DNA of 64,000 bases from Desulfosporosinus cupriresistens (GTDB lineage: Bacteria > Bacillota > Desulfitobacteriia > Desulfitobacteriales > Desulfitobacteriaceae): NCBI RefSeq assembly GCF_001707885.1, contig NZ_MASS01000004.1, positions 62,001 to 126,000 on the forward strand, given 5' to 3'. The position numbers and the translations under genes are program-made. Below, piece after piece: positions 17,270-26,599 of this stretch. Positions within the stretch are counted from its first letter, which is position 1. Every line of letters begins with the position of its first letter. The notes beneath the pieces are model-generated. The model did no database searches. It was not told the origin of the DNA and saw only the letters and a program-made list of their open reading frames with translations.

Positions 17270-17732
17270 TTCTTGTCCAGCTCCTAAAATATAGCTTATC
17301 CTCTGACTTATTATATTCTCTTCAATACACTTTGTAAATAATTGCTAATATATTGAATATTTAAATTATTTTTAGAGTACTTATTGCATGCCGGTTTCAA
17401 GGTTTATGTCGTTTTGCAGAGTATAGAGCTGCACAACTATTTTTAATAGTTCAAAATACATTTTTATGATTTCAGGGTTAAAGCAGCGGAATCAACCATA
17501 AAATACAATTAAACTTAACCCTTGTCCCGGCTAGGAAAATCACCTCAGCCAGGCCATCCCGTTCTACTTCTGCATTATTGAGTGTTTTGAGCATTATTTT
17601 GTAAATCCCTATTTTAAGGGGGTATTTCCTTTAGGAAGTGCACTTAATTAGGGGGGCTTTGGGCGGCATTATTAATTCAATTACAATTGGAGAGTGAACC
17701 AACAGTTCAGGCAAGCCTGACATAGCCAATCA
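17270..17732. other. intergenic gap, nothing recognised
   Basis: About 460 AT-rich bp. No ORF above chance and no clear tRNA or hairpin. Short homopolymer G tracts near 17652 are the only feature. Confidence 0.4.
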
Positions 17733-19385
17733 TCACCAAAAGTTTCCGGATCTTTTAAGAGCTTTCTGATCCTCGTTTTTCTTGTGCTCACGTTTCCCAA
17801 GAAATTCGTCAGTTCTTGCTATTGTGGGGTCAAACCAGTCAGCCTTTTTCTTCGCCCAATCGATCCACGAAGCAGTTTTCTCATTCATATTTCCGTTTGA
17901 CTCCAAAGCTAAAATATAGGCTCTGATCTTACCGGCTACTTCATAGTCCTGGGCTAAGTTTGTCAGTGCAAGCGTCCGTTCAACTTCGTCGTTATAAAGA
18001 ATGCGTCGTTCTTCGCGCAATCTTTTCTCTTCTTCTTGTCTTCGTACGGCTTCCTCACTCGCTTCGCGCTCAAGGCGAACTACTTCAGATTCTTCATACA
18101 GTTCTATTAGCATTTCACTGAGCCTGGATTCGATATTGACGCTGTCTGTGTCCCTGAAATATCTGCTTTTACGAATGTTAATTCTCAACCGTCCATTGAA
18201 AACATAGTCATATTTACGAATATTGGGTTTTGAAGCCCAACGATTGCGGCGATTTGCGTCTTCATACACTATCATTTCCTGTGCTTCCTGCCTTGTGATT
18301 ACATGTTTGACCTCATCTTGGGACTCAAACACTTCAAGATAGACACGTTCATTTCTAACCTTGAGGGAAAGATCATCATTCACGGAACCGCCTAAACTTC
18401 CGACTTGGTGAAAAAGCGCATCAAGTATCTGATATACACGGGGGAGAGTTTCATCTGATATAACACCAGCGAGGAACGGGGGACGTTTGGAATAGTTCTT
18501 CATGCTTCTCTGCGCACCTTCGGATTTTGGATTGTTACTATTCCATTTTTTGACCACAGACATATAGGTTTTGATTTTTTTGTTTAGTGGCATATTTTCG
18601 ATCGGTATTTGGATTTGCTGCGCGGCAAGCAGAACTTTTTGTCGCTCGTCTTCTGATAAAAATACAAGCGGTTGTGAAGCTGAGTTTCTTAGTTTCGCCC
18701 CTTCGAAGGTCCTTATTCCAGCAATCTCAGTGATTCCCTTTGTTTTTAGCATTGGGGTCTTTTTCGGGTTTCCCCCAGCTCGAATCTTTGACCAGTAGCC
18801 ACGTGGTGGGACAGGTACATCGAGTGAATTACAGATTTTATGTATTGCTACGTCGGACACACCATATTGAACTGCAACATCAACGACTGGTTTTGCCCAT
18901 ACCTCTTCATATAGTTTTTCTCGATTATAGGTGTTATACCTTCCTTTCGCTGTACGATAAGTAAGCTGATTCGCTCTAGGTGTATCACTCACTTCTGATA
19001 CTGGAGGCTTTTCAAGTACTTCGTTTTCCTCCACGGCTTTAAGTTTTGAATCTGAGTTTTCCACAACTTTGGCATCTTTGCTCATCTCTGTAACAACAGT
19101 AGCTCCACTAGTGAGTTTGGATCGTTTGGGAGTTGCGTTGGATGGCAGGGTAACTTCAATGAGTGGAAACTCCGGCAACGGCGTTTTTGTTACGGCTTTA
19201 CCATAATTGAGCTTGGTCCAGTATCCCGAAGGCGGGTACGGAATCTCAGTTTCTCTACATAGTTTTATCAATTCAGGGTAAGGGACATTATATTTCTTTG
19301 CCACACCGGACACTGAGATCTCCCATATTTCATTATACAGTTGCTTTCTGGATAACTTAGTGGTTTGCCCTTCCTTCAAAGTCAT
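17733..19385 (-). CDS. protein with duplicated HTH-like domain, coiled-coil C-terminus
   Basis: 550 residues. Two homologous units occur, at about 15-65 (QLYNEIWEISVSGVAKKYNV, IPYPPSGYWTKL) and about 158-205 (KLYEEVWAKPVVDVAVQYGV, VPVPPRGYWSKI). The consensus LYxEVW..PV..VA..YGVS...I.K.C....VP.PP.GYW.K looks like a homeodomain-type HTH. A charged linker separates them and residues ~430-500 are coiled coil. Likely a DNA-binding protein carried by the recombinase element. Start ATG follows AGGAGGA. Family name unknown to me. Confidence 0.6.
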   Translation of the reverse strand: MTLKEGQTTKLSRKQLYNEIWEISVSGVAKKYNVPYPELIKLCRETEIPYPPSGYWTKLNYGKAVTKTPLPEFPLIEVTLPSNATPKRSKLTSGATVVTEMSKDAKVVENSDSKLKAVEENEVLEKPPVSEVSDTPRANQLTYRTAKGRYNTYNREKLYEEVWAKPVVDVAVQYGVSDVAIHKICNSLDVPVPPRGYWSKIRAGGNPKKTPMLKTKGITEIAGIRTFEGAKLRNSASQPLVFLSEDERQKVLLAAQQIQIPIENMPLNKKIKTYMSVVKKWNSNNPKSEGAQRSMKNYSKRPPFLAGVISDETLPRVYQILDALFHQVGSLGGSVNDDLSLKVRNERVYLEVFESQDEVKHVITRQEAQEMIVYEDANRRNRWASKPNIRKYDYVFNGRLRINIRKSRYFRDTDSVNIESRLSEMLIELYEESEVVRLEREASEEAVRRQEEEKRLREERRILYNDEVERTLALTNLAQDYEVAGKIRAYILALESNGNMNEKTASWIDWAKKKADWFDPTIARTDEFLGKREHKKNEDQKALKRSGNFW

Positions 19386-19488
19386 TCCTCCTTTCTCTTC
19401 TTATTTCACTGGTGATTGGAACTATATTAGGTTTAATTTTTCTCCAGCGCATTATCTGCATCCAGCGAAAACGCGTACTCAAATAATT

Positions 19489-19824
19489 TTATATCCCTTG
19501 TTCTGCGCTTTCGCTTAATATAAAAAGCAGATCTTTTTTCATTTCTTCAAACTGTGAAATAATAGTGTTAAGGTTTTTTTCAATATTTTGGATTTGAATA
19601 TTAGTCATCTTCCCATGCTTATATGCAATCAGCCGCTCATCAATAATCTGGTACCTCCAGCTATCGGTGTACTTGTCTTCAGTGTGGATTGCGAATCCTA
19701 TTGGCAGCAAGTCATTTCTCATACCGATGCTTATGGCCATAGGTGCAATTCCAAGATAATCCGCTGCGATTTTACAGGTTATTTTAGGGAAGTTTCTTAT
19801 TTGTTCATCCGTATATTTTGCCAT
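19489..19824 (-). CDS. small recombinase-associated DNA-binding protein
   Basis: 111 residues. N-terminal ~55 residues (KITCKIAADYLGIAPMAISIGMR) have a helix-turn-helix pattern and the C-terminus is a coiled coil. Similar ORFs accompany large serine recombinases in Firmicute integrated elements. ATG follows GGAGGTGAAG. No direct evidence of function. Confidence 0.6.
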   Translation of the reverse strand: MAKYTDEQIRNFPKITCKIAADYLGIAPMAISIGMRNDLLPIGFAIHTEDKYTDSWRYQIIDERLIAYKHGKMTNIQIQNIEKNLNTIISQFEEMKKDLLFILSESAEQGI

Positions 19825-19967
19825 ATCTTCACCTCCATCGGTTAAGCCTTTTTCTCAATTTACCTGACCATTTCTAATAATTGCCACGTCCAGAATGTCA
19901 GACCTAAATAAATTATCTCACAGTATTTTCCATTATTATACAATTATATCTTTCTAACCACAAATCA

Positions 19968-20008
19968 AAAAAAGCCGCAAGGTCGGCATCCCAGCCATCC
20001 CTGCGGGT
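19968..20008 (-). terminator. terminator of the recombinase operon
   Basis: On the minus strand CCGCAGGG pairs with CCTTGCGG, followed by CTTTTTTT. It begins 10 bp after the recombinase stop. Confidence 0.8.
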
Positions 20009-20017
20009 TCGTTAGTC

Positions 20018-21619
20018 TTATGCTTCAATCACCGTACCATCCCTAAATGTAAACTTTATATTATCGGAAGCGTAAACCGTGACTTTATCCGCAATTGCAA
20101 ACCAAAGAGTCTCGTCAAACTCTGTCAGAACAGAATCCTGCCGTAACAAAGTTGATATAAAGGCATCCAGCTGCTCTCGCTTTACCCGACGGGCTTGGCT
20201 CCGTTCCTCGATTTTTCCAAGCATGCCCTTGGCTTTCTCATATCGTGCAACAAGCCCATTATAGCGTTGTTGGTATTCAACCTGATCGATGATCGAGCAT
20301 GCATTTTCATCTACACACTTACGAATCAATTCTGTAACCATAACAATTTCGTCTTGCAGTTTTACCGCTTCGGAATTCAAGTCGCCAGTGTCTGTCAATA
20401 CCTGCTTGATCATTTCACAGTTTTCCATGATCTCATCTTTGTTTGTAATCAGTTGGTTAGAGGTATTCAAAAATAACTGCTTTAAGGTGGCTTCGTTGAA
20501 GTGTGGTGTTCCACATTTTTCGGAGCCTTTGAACTTGTGATTGCATTGCCAAATCGTACGGCGGTATTTGCTGGTGGAATGCCACACCTTTGAACCATAG
20601 AAATTACCGCACTCTCCGCAAACAATTTTACTGGAGAAGCAGCCCGCCCCACTGTGGTGCCCACCTTTTTCTTTTCGGCCTTTCATCTCAAACTGAACTA
20701 TATCTAATACATCCGGCTCAATAATAGCCGGATGACTGTTTTCCACATAATACTGAGGAATCTCGCCCTCATTAACTTTTTTCTTTTTGGTTAGAAAATC
20801 TACCGTGAATGTCTTTTGTAGCATCGCATCGCCCTTATATTTTTCGTTAGTCAGAATACTCTCTACCGTGCTGACCTGCCATTTTAGTTTACCGGAAGGT
20901 GTTGGCACTCCACTTTGAGTGAGGTGCTTTGCAATACCTGATGGTGTCTTTCCTTCAAGGAAAAGCCGATAAATCAACCGAACGGTGACGGCTTCTGATT
21001 CAATAATACTCGGCAAACCATCCTTGCCCTTTTCGTAACCAAGGAACTGCCCATATGGCAGGCTGACCTTCCCGTCAGCAAAACGTTTTCTTTGACCCCA
21101 GGTAACATTTTCAGAGATGCTTCGGCTTTCCTCCTGTGCAAGGCTCGACATGATGGTAATCAACAGTTCGCCCTTGCTGTCCATAGTATAGATGTTTTCT
21201 TTTTCAAAATAGACCTCAACACCTCTTTCCTTAAGCTGTCGGACGTTTGTTAGCGTATCAACGGTATTGCGAGCAAACCGTGAAACCGACTTGGTGATAA
21301 TCATATCGAGTTTGCCGTTTAAAGCATCGGCAATCATCCGATTGAAGCCACCCCGTCTCTTGGTGTTGGTGGCAGAAATACCCTCATCAGTATAAACATC
21401 AATAAACTCCCAGTTTTCGTTTTCCTTGATAAAGCGTGTATAATAGTCAACTTGGGCTTCATAGCTTGATAACTGTTCTTCGGTATCCGTCGAAACTCGG
21501 GCATAAGCGGCAACTCGTTTCTTGGCCGGTACCCCAACATGAAGAAAGGAAAATGTGGAGACTGTTGCTGGAATGATAGTAACTGCTCTTACTGCTCTTA
21601 CTGCTCTTACTGCTCTCAT
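20018..21619 (-). CDS. large serine recombinase
   Basis: 533 residues. The resolvase domain starts at about residue 33 (KKRVAAYARVSTDTEEQL) with the catalytic serine in ARVS, followed by the recombinase domain (LIYRLFLEGKTPSGIAKHLT), a zinc ribbon (CGECG...WQCNHKFKGSEKCG) and a coiled-coil end. It catalyses integration or excision by double-strand cleavage with a 5' phosphoserine. The N-terminus is extended by four RAV units encoded by a 9-bp tandem repeat. The start overlaps the preceding recombinase by 4 nt (ATGA). Confidence 0.92.
   Translation of the reverse strand: MRAVRAVRAVRAVTIIPATVSTFSFLHVGVPAKKRVAAYARVSTDTEEQLSSYEAQVDYYTRFIKENENWEFIDVYTDEGISATNTKRRGGFNRMIADALNGKLDMIITKSVSRFARNTVDTLTNVRQLKERGVEVYFEKENIYTMDSKGELLITIMSSLAQEESRSISENVTWGQRKRFADGKVSLPYGQFLGYEKGKDGLPSIIESEAVTVRLIYRLFLEGKTPSGIAKHLTQSGVPTPSGKLKWQVSTVESILTNEKYKGDAMLQKTFTVDFLTKKKKVNEGEIPQYYVENSHPAIIEPDVLDIVQFEMKGRKEKGGHHSGAGCFSSKIVCGECGNFYGSKVWHSTSKYRRTIWQCNHKFKGSEKCGTPHFNEATLKQLFLNTSNQLITNKDEIMENCEMIKQVLTDTGDLNSEAVKLQDEIVMVTELIRKCVDENACSIIDQVEYQQRYNGLVARYEKAKGMLGKIEERSQARRVKREQLDAFISTLLRQDSVLTEFDETLWFAIADKVTVYASDNIKFTFRDGTVIEA
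21582..21617 (-). repeat. 9-bp tandem repeat in recombinase start
   Basis: Four consecutive ACTGCTCTT units (last one with a T-to-C change), encoding RAV four times right after the start Met. This is a slippage-prone tract exactly at the gene junction. Confidence 0.9.
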
Positions 21620-22923
21620 TTGCTTTCCCTCCTTCTTTGAAATTCTCGTTCCCGTGCTTGCTGTCTTAAATCTTCAGTCCACCTTTCGCTTCGAGGGCGG
21701 TCTTGCCAAACGCGTTTTATTTGCTGTCCGTCATTAAAAACGAAAACCAGAGTGTTAAACTCTGGAACGATGATTTCTCGTATGACCTTTTTGAAAACCG
21801 TATCATCAAACTGCAAAAGCCCTAAGACCTCGGTGGTTATTTCGAACAAGGTTTCTTCGGGGATTTGCTTTGTGTGACAGACGGCTTTTCCCTCTTTAAG
21901 AAAGGTCGCACAGTTCCACGACACCCTGCCCTGAGAAATCTTGCGTTTGTAGTTCTTGCCACAGTGCGGACAATAAAGTACGCTCGAAAATGGGTAGCGC
22001 TGAGTTGTCGGACGTTTGGTAGCAGCTTTTTCCTTGTTACTTTCATAGATAACCTGTGCCTGTCGAAAGATCTCTTCATTAACAATAGCTTCATGGGTTC
22101 CTTCGACGTAAAATATGGGGAGCTGACCCTGATTCCGTTTAAGAAGTTTAGTCAGGTGATCCGATACATATTTCTTTTGCAGGAGGGCGTTCCCAATGTA
22201 TTTCTCATTCCGAATCATATCGATGATACGTCTGACTGACCATTGGCCTCCGAACCTTGTGGGTATGCATTCACCTTGAAGCCTGCGGGCGATCGATGCT
22301 GTACTTATGCCGTTAATGTAGTCACTGAAGACCGTGCGGACAACCTCCGCTTCCTTCGGGTCAATTTCCATTTTCCCATTCGCACTGCGGTATCCGAACA
22401 TAAATCTCCAATTGACAATCTCTCCATCCTCAAATTGCTTTCGTATCCGCCATTTACAGTTTTCACTGACCGATCGGCTTTCCTCCTGAGCAAAAGAAGC
22501 GAGGATGGTGAGCATCAACTCGCCATCCCCGCTAATAGAATGTACATTCTCCCGTTCGAAATACACATCCACATTGATCCCTTTCAATTCTCTTATCACT
22601 TCGAGCAAAGTCACAGTGTTTCGAGCAAATCGCGATATAGATTTTGTAATAACCATATTGATAAGACCTACACGGCAATCCGCAAGAAGTTTTTGGAATT
22701 GTTCTCGGTCGTCTTTTGTTCCGGTCGATGCTTCATCGGCATAGACGCCAACATATTGCCAGTCTCGACGCTTCTGAATATAGTCGCAGTAATAGCTGAC
22801 CTGAGCCGAGAGCGAATGGAGCATGGCTTCATTGCCGCAGGATACTCTGGCGTATGCTGCCACACGCTTTTTCTTTGGCAGCATCGGTTTTGTCGGCGAC
22901 ATTTTCTTGATGATTCGTTCCAT
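21616..22923 (-). CDS. large serine recombinase, second of a tandem pair
   Basis: 435 residues. Catalytic domain at about 20-165 (RVAAYARVSCGNEAMLHSLS), recombinase domain (VVRTVFSDYINGISTASIAR) and zinc ribbon (YCPHCGKNYKRK...WNCATFLKEGKAVC). It lacks the long coiled coil of its partner, so the two are not recent duplicates. ATGA overlap with the 533-residue enzyme suggests obligatory co-expression; the pair may act as a heteromer. ATG follows AAGGAGGG. Confidence 0.9.
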   Translation of the reverse strand: MERIIKKMSPTKPMLPKKKRVAAYARVSCGNEAMLHSLSAQVSYYCDYIQKRRDWQYVGVYADEASTGTKDDREQFQKLLADCRVGLINMVITKSISRFARNTVTLLEVIRELKGINVDVYFERENVHSISGDGELMLTILASFAQEESRSVSENCKWRIRKQFEDGEIVNWRFMFGYRSANGKMEIDPKEAEVVRTVFSDYINGISTASIARRLQGECIPTRFGGQWSVRRIIDMIRNEKYIGNALLQKKYVSDHLTKLLKRNQGQLPIFYVEGTHEAIVNEEIFRQAQVIYESNKEKAATKRPTTQRYPFSSVLYCPHCGKNYKRKISQGRVSWNCATFLKEGKAVCHTKQIPEETLFEITTEVLGLLQFDDTVFKKVIREIIVPEFNTLVFVFNDGQQIKRVWQDRPRSERWTEDLRQQAREREFQRRRESK

Positions 22924-22981
22924 AAGAACCCTCCTTTCAGTGTCACATGTTACCTCTACTACCTATCTATAGCAAGTTATA

Positions 22982-23146
22982 TCAGCGCCATACTACACCT
23001 AATAATGGGCGGTATTTTTCGAGCATCATTCCATCTATTTTTTTATATTCTTGTTCAGTAATCAATCCTTTTTTAAGCATAGTTTTAGCAATAGCCAATG
23101 TAACACGATATACTTTTTCACGGTCGAATTGCTCCGTTGTCATCAT
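22982..23146 (-). CDS. SHOCT-like small protein
   Basis: 54 residues from ATG at 23144-23146 with GAGGAA upstream, overlapping the previous stop by ATGA. The helical hairpin KGLITEQEYKKIDGMMLEKY is the SHOCT pattern. Such ORFs regularly precede tandem recombinases in Firmicutes; they are thought to mediate protein contacts. The longer frame to 23200 is rejected because it runs antiparallel into the previous gene. Confidence 0.75.
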   Translation of the reverse strand: MMTTEQFDREKVYRVTLAIAKTMLKKGLITEQEYKKIDGMMLEKYRPLLGVVWR

Positions 23147-23587
23147 TGATTCCTCGCTTCCAACTGTGCCTGTTTCATGAACCGATCTTCTATATAACAT
23201 GCATGAGTGCAGTATTTCCGGTTCTTGTTTCCATAGCTGTCAAATGGCTTTCTGCATCCCGCACATTCTAAATGGTAGATAGACTTTTGAGAGACCAAGT
23301 TCATATGACTATTCCACCAAGCTATACGGCATTCATCTGAGCAGAATTTTCGCGGCTTCCTACCGGGTTGCTGCTCGATAGACTTGCCACAGTTTTTACA
23401 AAAATTAAAGGTCTTATTTCCGATATCTGCTTGTTCCGCTTTTAAAGTAGCGTTCATACCACCGATGTTATTTCTTTGGCAGTAAGATTTTATGGTATTT
23501 TCTGATATGCCAAGGCACGGCAATTTTCAAGTAGCTTTTACCTTCACTACGTAAACGTCGTACCTGGTCCTTTTGAAATAAGGTCAT
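23143..23587 (-). pseudogene. HTH plus zinc-finger protein with frameshift near the N-terminus
   Basis: A start ATG at 23585-23587 with AAAGGAGTGAG opens MTLFQKDQVRRLRSEGKSYL then KIA, after which the frame is lost. The frame resumes one base shifted at LGISENTIKSYCQRNN (around 23520) and continues to 23143. Together they would encode a sigma-70 region 4-like HTH followed by two Cys4-type zinc knuckles (CKNCGKS, KFCSDECR, CAGCRKPF, YCTHACY). This family precedes tandem recombinases. A single base error or true frameshift at about 23517-23522 separates the halves. The downstream part alone has no good start. Confidence 0.7.
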
Positions 23588-23666
23588 AGTGCTCACTCCT
23601 TTGCAAAAAAAGTGAGACCCGCAGATGTTACTCCACAGGTCCCGTAGTTCAGATTAATTCAGTGTC

Positions 23667-23706
23667 AAATGAAGGAATCATTGTTATTTTGTTGAAATAA
23701 TAATGT
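23667..23706 (+). repeat. 40-bp direct repeat, copy 1
   Basis: Matches 27076-27115 at 36 of 40 positions (AAATGAAGGAAT, then TTGTTATTTTGTTGAA shared). It lies 105 bp before the cassette-like border at 23811. Confidence 0.85.
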
Positions 23707-23810
23707 GTTAACCATAAGCCCCGTAGATAATTCATCTTGTTAATTATTAGCGAAGAAAGATGCATATACCATGGATTAAAAAAGACCTGCGACAAATCCG
23801 GTAATCCAAC

Positions 23811-23817
23811 GTTATGC
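23811..23817 (+). other. cassette-like start heptamer, GTTATGC
   Basis: GTTATGC fits GTTRRRY and follows CTGCGACA...CGGTAATCCAAC, which is shared with the site before 27249. The ORF starts 47 bp later. Its complement recurs after the ORF stop as GCATAAT. Confidence 0.5.
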
Positions 23818-23857
23818 AGCAAAATGCGATGTGGGTAATGAATGGGGGAAGAATATA

Positions 23858-25423
23858 ATGAAGGAAAAAGATCATAACAGACTGGTTGAGCAAGAAGGGG
23901 TTTATTACATTGGTTACTTAGCCGCAAAGTTAGGATTTCTTTTCCGTCAAATAAAAGAGCATGATAAAGGGATAGACGCTGAAATTGAACTAACTAAATC
24001 TTTAAACGTTCAAAGCCCAATCATTGGTTTACAAGTTAAGTCGAGATCAGAATTTAAAGTATTATCCACTGGGGAAATATCGATTACTGTCACAGAAGAA
24101 AATTTGAATTACTGGAAATCTTACGGACGTCCAGTTCTTCTAATGGCATATAAGACTAATGGGGAAGAAGTATTTTGGACAAGAGTAGATACTTCGGATT
24201 CCAGGACAATTAAAATCACTATAAATCAAAGGTTTAATGAATCTTGTAATGAAGAGATAGAGCAAATTATTATTAATTATTATTCGAATATAATACGGCA
24301 AATTAAAACTAAGGATGTCTCACAAGTATTAAATGGATTTGGGACAACAGTTGCTGACGTATTAGATCCGATAGAAAAGAAGCTTATTCAAGCTGAGGAA
24401 CTTCTTCAATCTCAGAATTATAATGAGGCCATGGAAATCTATAGATCCCTAGCTCAAATATACGAAAGAAATCATCTACTCTGGTATAATTGGGGAATAA
24501 TTTTACTCCAGACAAAAGGCCATCAACAATTCGATATACAAAGAATAATTAGTCACTTGTCAAGAGAGTTTCCTGAAAAAGCAGAAACTTATACACTACT
24601 TGGTGGATATTATGCTGATAAGAAGATGCATTCAGAGGCGGAACAGAGCTTCAAGCAGGCACTTAAGGCAGATCCATTTTCTTCAATCGCTTGGAATAAT
24701 ATGGGGTTATTTAATTATCATAACGGCTTGTATAAAAAAGCAATAGAGGAACTCCAAGTAGCTGAAGCCTATGACCATAATTCGGAAATTACAAAATTTA
24801 ATTTGGCTCTTTGTTATTCAGCAATTTATAGCTATTCGGACACTTTAAAATATTACAATGAATGTATTAAAGTTAATCCATTTTTTTATGACGCATATAA
24901 TAATAAGGCCCTTCTTTTGAAGATATTATGGCGATTAGATGAAGCATTAGACTATTTTCAACAAGCAATTCAAATAGACAAGTTTAATCCTTATGCATAT
25001 TTAAATTGTGCTTATCTTTTAAAGGACTTAGGATATAATGAAAGATCTATTCAGTATTACCAACATGTATTGGAATTAAAACCCGGGGAAGAAAATGCTT
25101 GCTTTAGCCTTGGATTACTATACGCAAGGGTTGGTAATATGGATAAAAGTAGTTATTACTTTAACAATGCAATAAACATACTAAAACTTAATCAAAGCTC
25201 GAACGGTTCTGATCTAATAAGAATTTTGGATATAGGATACGACGTAGGCTATGCAATTATCGTAGAGGTTCAGTGCGATATAGTTAAAATAGTGTCCATT
25301 GATGAAATGCACAAAATGGCTTTGTTTAATATCATCCCCGATATGAGAAGATTTGTGAAGTTTGCTCAGTATAATGCTATTACATTCAAAATTGAACCAG
25401 AAGAATGTCACAAGTATTATTAG
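23858..25423 (+). CDS. DUF4365 nuclease-like domain fused to TPR array
   Basis: 521 residues from ATG 23858, which has GGGGGAAG upstream. Residues ~10-145 match DUF4365: GYLAAKLGFLFRQ, DKGIDAEIEL, then GLQVKSRSEF and NYWKSYGRPVLLM. The D...E...QxK set is a PD-(D/E)XK-type nuclease centre. Residues ~180-460 carry about seven TPR units (AWNNMGLFNYHNGLYKKAIE, AYNNKALLLKILWRLDEALD). DUF4365 is common in defence islands; the TPR half would be the sensor. It is the cargo of the first cassette-like unit. AT-rich relative to core. Confidence 0.8.
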   Translation: MKEKDHNRLVEQEGVYYIGYLAAKLGFLFRQIKEHDKGIDAEIELTKSLNVQSPIIGLQVKSRSEFKVLSTGEISITVTEENLNYWKSYGRPVLLMAYKTNGEEVFWTRVDTSDSRTIKITINQRFNESCNEEIEQIIINYYSNIIRQIKTKDVSQVLNGFGTTVADVLDPIEKKLIQAEELLQSQNYNEAMEIYRSLAQIYERNHLLWYNWGIILLQTKGHQQFDIQRIISHLSREFPEKAETYTLLGGYYADKKMHSEAEQSFKQALKADPFSSIAWNNMGLFNYHNGLYKKAIEELQVAEAYDHNSEITKFNLALCYSAIYSYSDTLKYYNECIKVNPFFYDAYNNKALLLKILWRLDEALDYFQQAIQIDKFNPYAYLNCAYLLKDLGYNERSIQYYQHVLELKPGEENACFSLGLLYARVGNMDKSSYYFNNAINILKLNQSSNGSDLIRILDIGYDVGYAIIVEVQCDIVKIVSIDEMHKMALFNIIPDMRRFVKFAQYNAITFKIEPEECHKYY

Positions 25424-25437
25424 TAACACCCCACTAC

Positions 25438-25490
25438 GCATAATTCAAGTTCCCAACATTCTCCCGAGATACAAGCGGTTGGGACGCATC
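25438..25490 (+). other. attC-like hairpin after DUF4365-TPR gene, 3' end lost
   Basis: GCATAAT (one mismatch to the complement of GTTATGC) begins 15 nt after the stop. TCCCAAC and GTTGGGA then pair around a ~20-nt loop. No GTTRRRY heptamer closes it, so the site looks broken. Confidence 0.4.
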
Positions 25491-25775
25491 GATTCACTTT
25501 TTTGTGATAGGTACAATAAATTTTGAGTTTATTCAAGTTCGATTAACTCCCATTTAGCAAGTCTAGCTTTTTTAAAGTAACCCCTATAAAATACGAAATC
25601 GAAACTTGCCGAAAAACGGCCTGAGTCCTATAACGAGAACTATGACAATTTAACTGAACACCCACACCTCAAAAAACGCCAAAATCAGGCTTGAGGGCCT
25701 ATTTTGGCGTTTTCATATTTAGTGTTTCGCGTGTTTGTTAAAAAAACTATCATCTGCCGAATACTCGTTATTCCT

Positions 25776-26281
25776 TCAATTCTTTATGCTGTTCGAATCT
25801 TCAATATTACCGATATTAAGATCCGTGTCCGTCGAAGGTGGACTGTATTGTTCCAATTTTGCTTTTATCTCACGCTGGCTCGCCGGTCCTAATCCTCTAA
25901 TTTTAGACAAATCTTTTTTAGAGAGCAGCAACAATTCACCCACCATTTCAATCTTGGCACCATACAGCGCATTAAAAGTTCTTCGGCTAAGGTTCAGTAT
26001 CTCAAGTCCTGGGGAGTCGGCGAACCAACGACAATTTTCATCGCATTCTTCTGTCGCTTTTAAATCGTTGTATTGTTTTTGTTTATCCGGTTTTATAAAG
26101 AATACATCAAGCGGTACATCGAGTGCTCTGGCCAATTTACTGGCAACTTCAATACCCGCTAGTTTCCCATGCTCGAGATCCCGATATAATTCGGTTTTGT
26201 TCCAGCACGTATGGCCAAGGTCTTTAGTGTAAAACCCTTTTCTTTGCGTAGACGAGCAAGCTCTTTGCCTACGTCAATCAT
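25776..26281 (-). pseudogene. XRE regulator fused to RNA polymerase alpha-CTD-like domain, frameshifted
   Basis: ATG at 26279-26281 begins MIDVGKELARLRKEKGFTLK, a Cro/C1 HTH. After about residue 27 the HTH continues in another frame (WNKTELYRDLEHGKLAGIEV, then ASKLARALDVPLDVFF). The second frame runs to 25776 and contains LNLSRRTFNALYGAKIEMVG plus LSKIRGLGPASQREIKAKL, the helix-hairpin-helix core of RpoA-CTD. An XRE-alphaCTD fusion could recruit or mimic polymerase at a promoter. The frameshift near 26210 inactivates it unless recoded or a sequence error. Confidence 0.75.
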
Positions 26282-26337
26282 GTTACATCCCCCCAGAAGC
26301 ATTGTATACTTCTTCTCTAAAAAAAGGGGAATTCCTT

Positions 26338-26598
26338 TTACATTCTATACAAAAACCACTGACATACTGGAACTCTATATATCAACTCAAATTTCTTTAA
26401 ATAGCCATTAATTACTCCCTGACAACCAAAGATAAGCTCGCGGCAACCAGCGGACTTTATCTCACTCCGGGTTAGTATTTTATCTATTAGAACGACGATT
26501 GTCTCCCCGTCTTCGATAATCCTATACTTCTCCGGGCGTATGACTCCTTCTTTCGAGTGTGTCGTAATGGTCTCAATTGGTTTCATTAGTACTTTCAT
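26338..26598 (-). CDS. hypothetical protein, 86 residues
   Basis: From ATG at 26598 the frame encodes a protein with a beta-rich middle (GVIRPEKYRIIEDGETIVVL) and two cysteines (GCRELIFGC). It starts 1 nt after the stop of the next gene upstream, so they are coupled. No family recognised. Possibly an accessory of the XRE regulator. Confidence 0.5.
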   Translation of the reverse strand: MKVLMKPIETITTHSKEGVIRPEKYRIIEDGETIVVLIDKILTRSEIKSAGCRELIFGCQGVINGYLKKFELIYRVPVCQWFLYRM

Positions 26599-26599
26599 A

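Noticed and set aside
22243-23061. 272-codon plus-strand ORF
   Set aside because: It is the antisense shadow of the recombinase genes; the encoded recombinase motifs on the other strand are unambiguous.
25985-26281. Separate small XRE gene ending by frameshift
   Set aside because: The HTH clearly continues in the next frame into the alpha-CTD part, so one broken gene explains it better than two.
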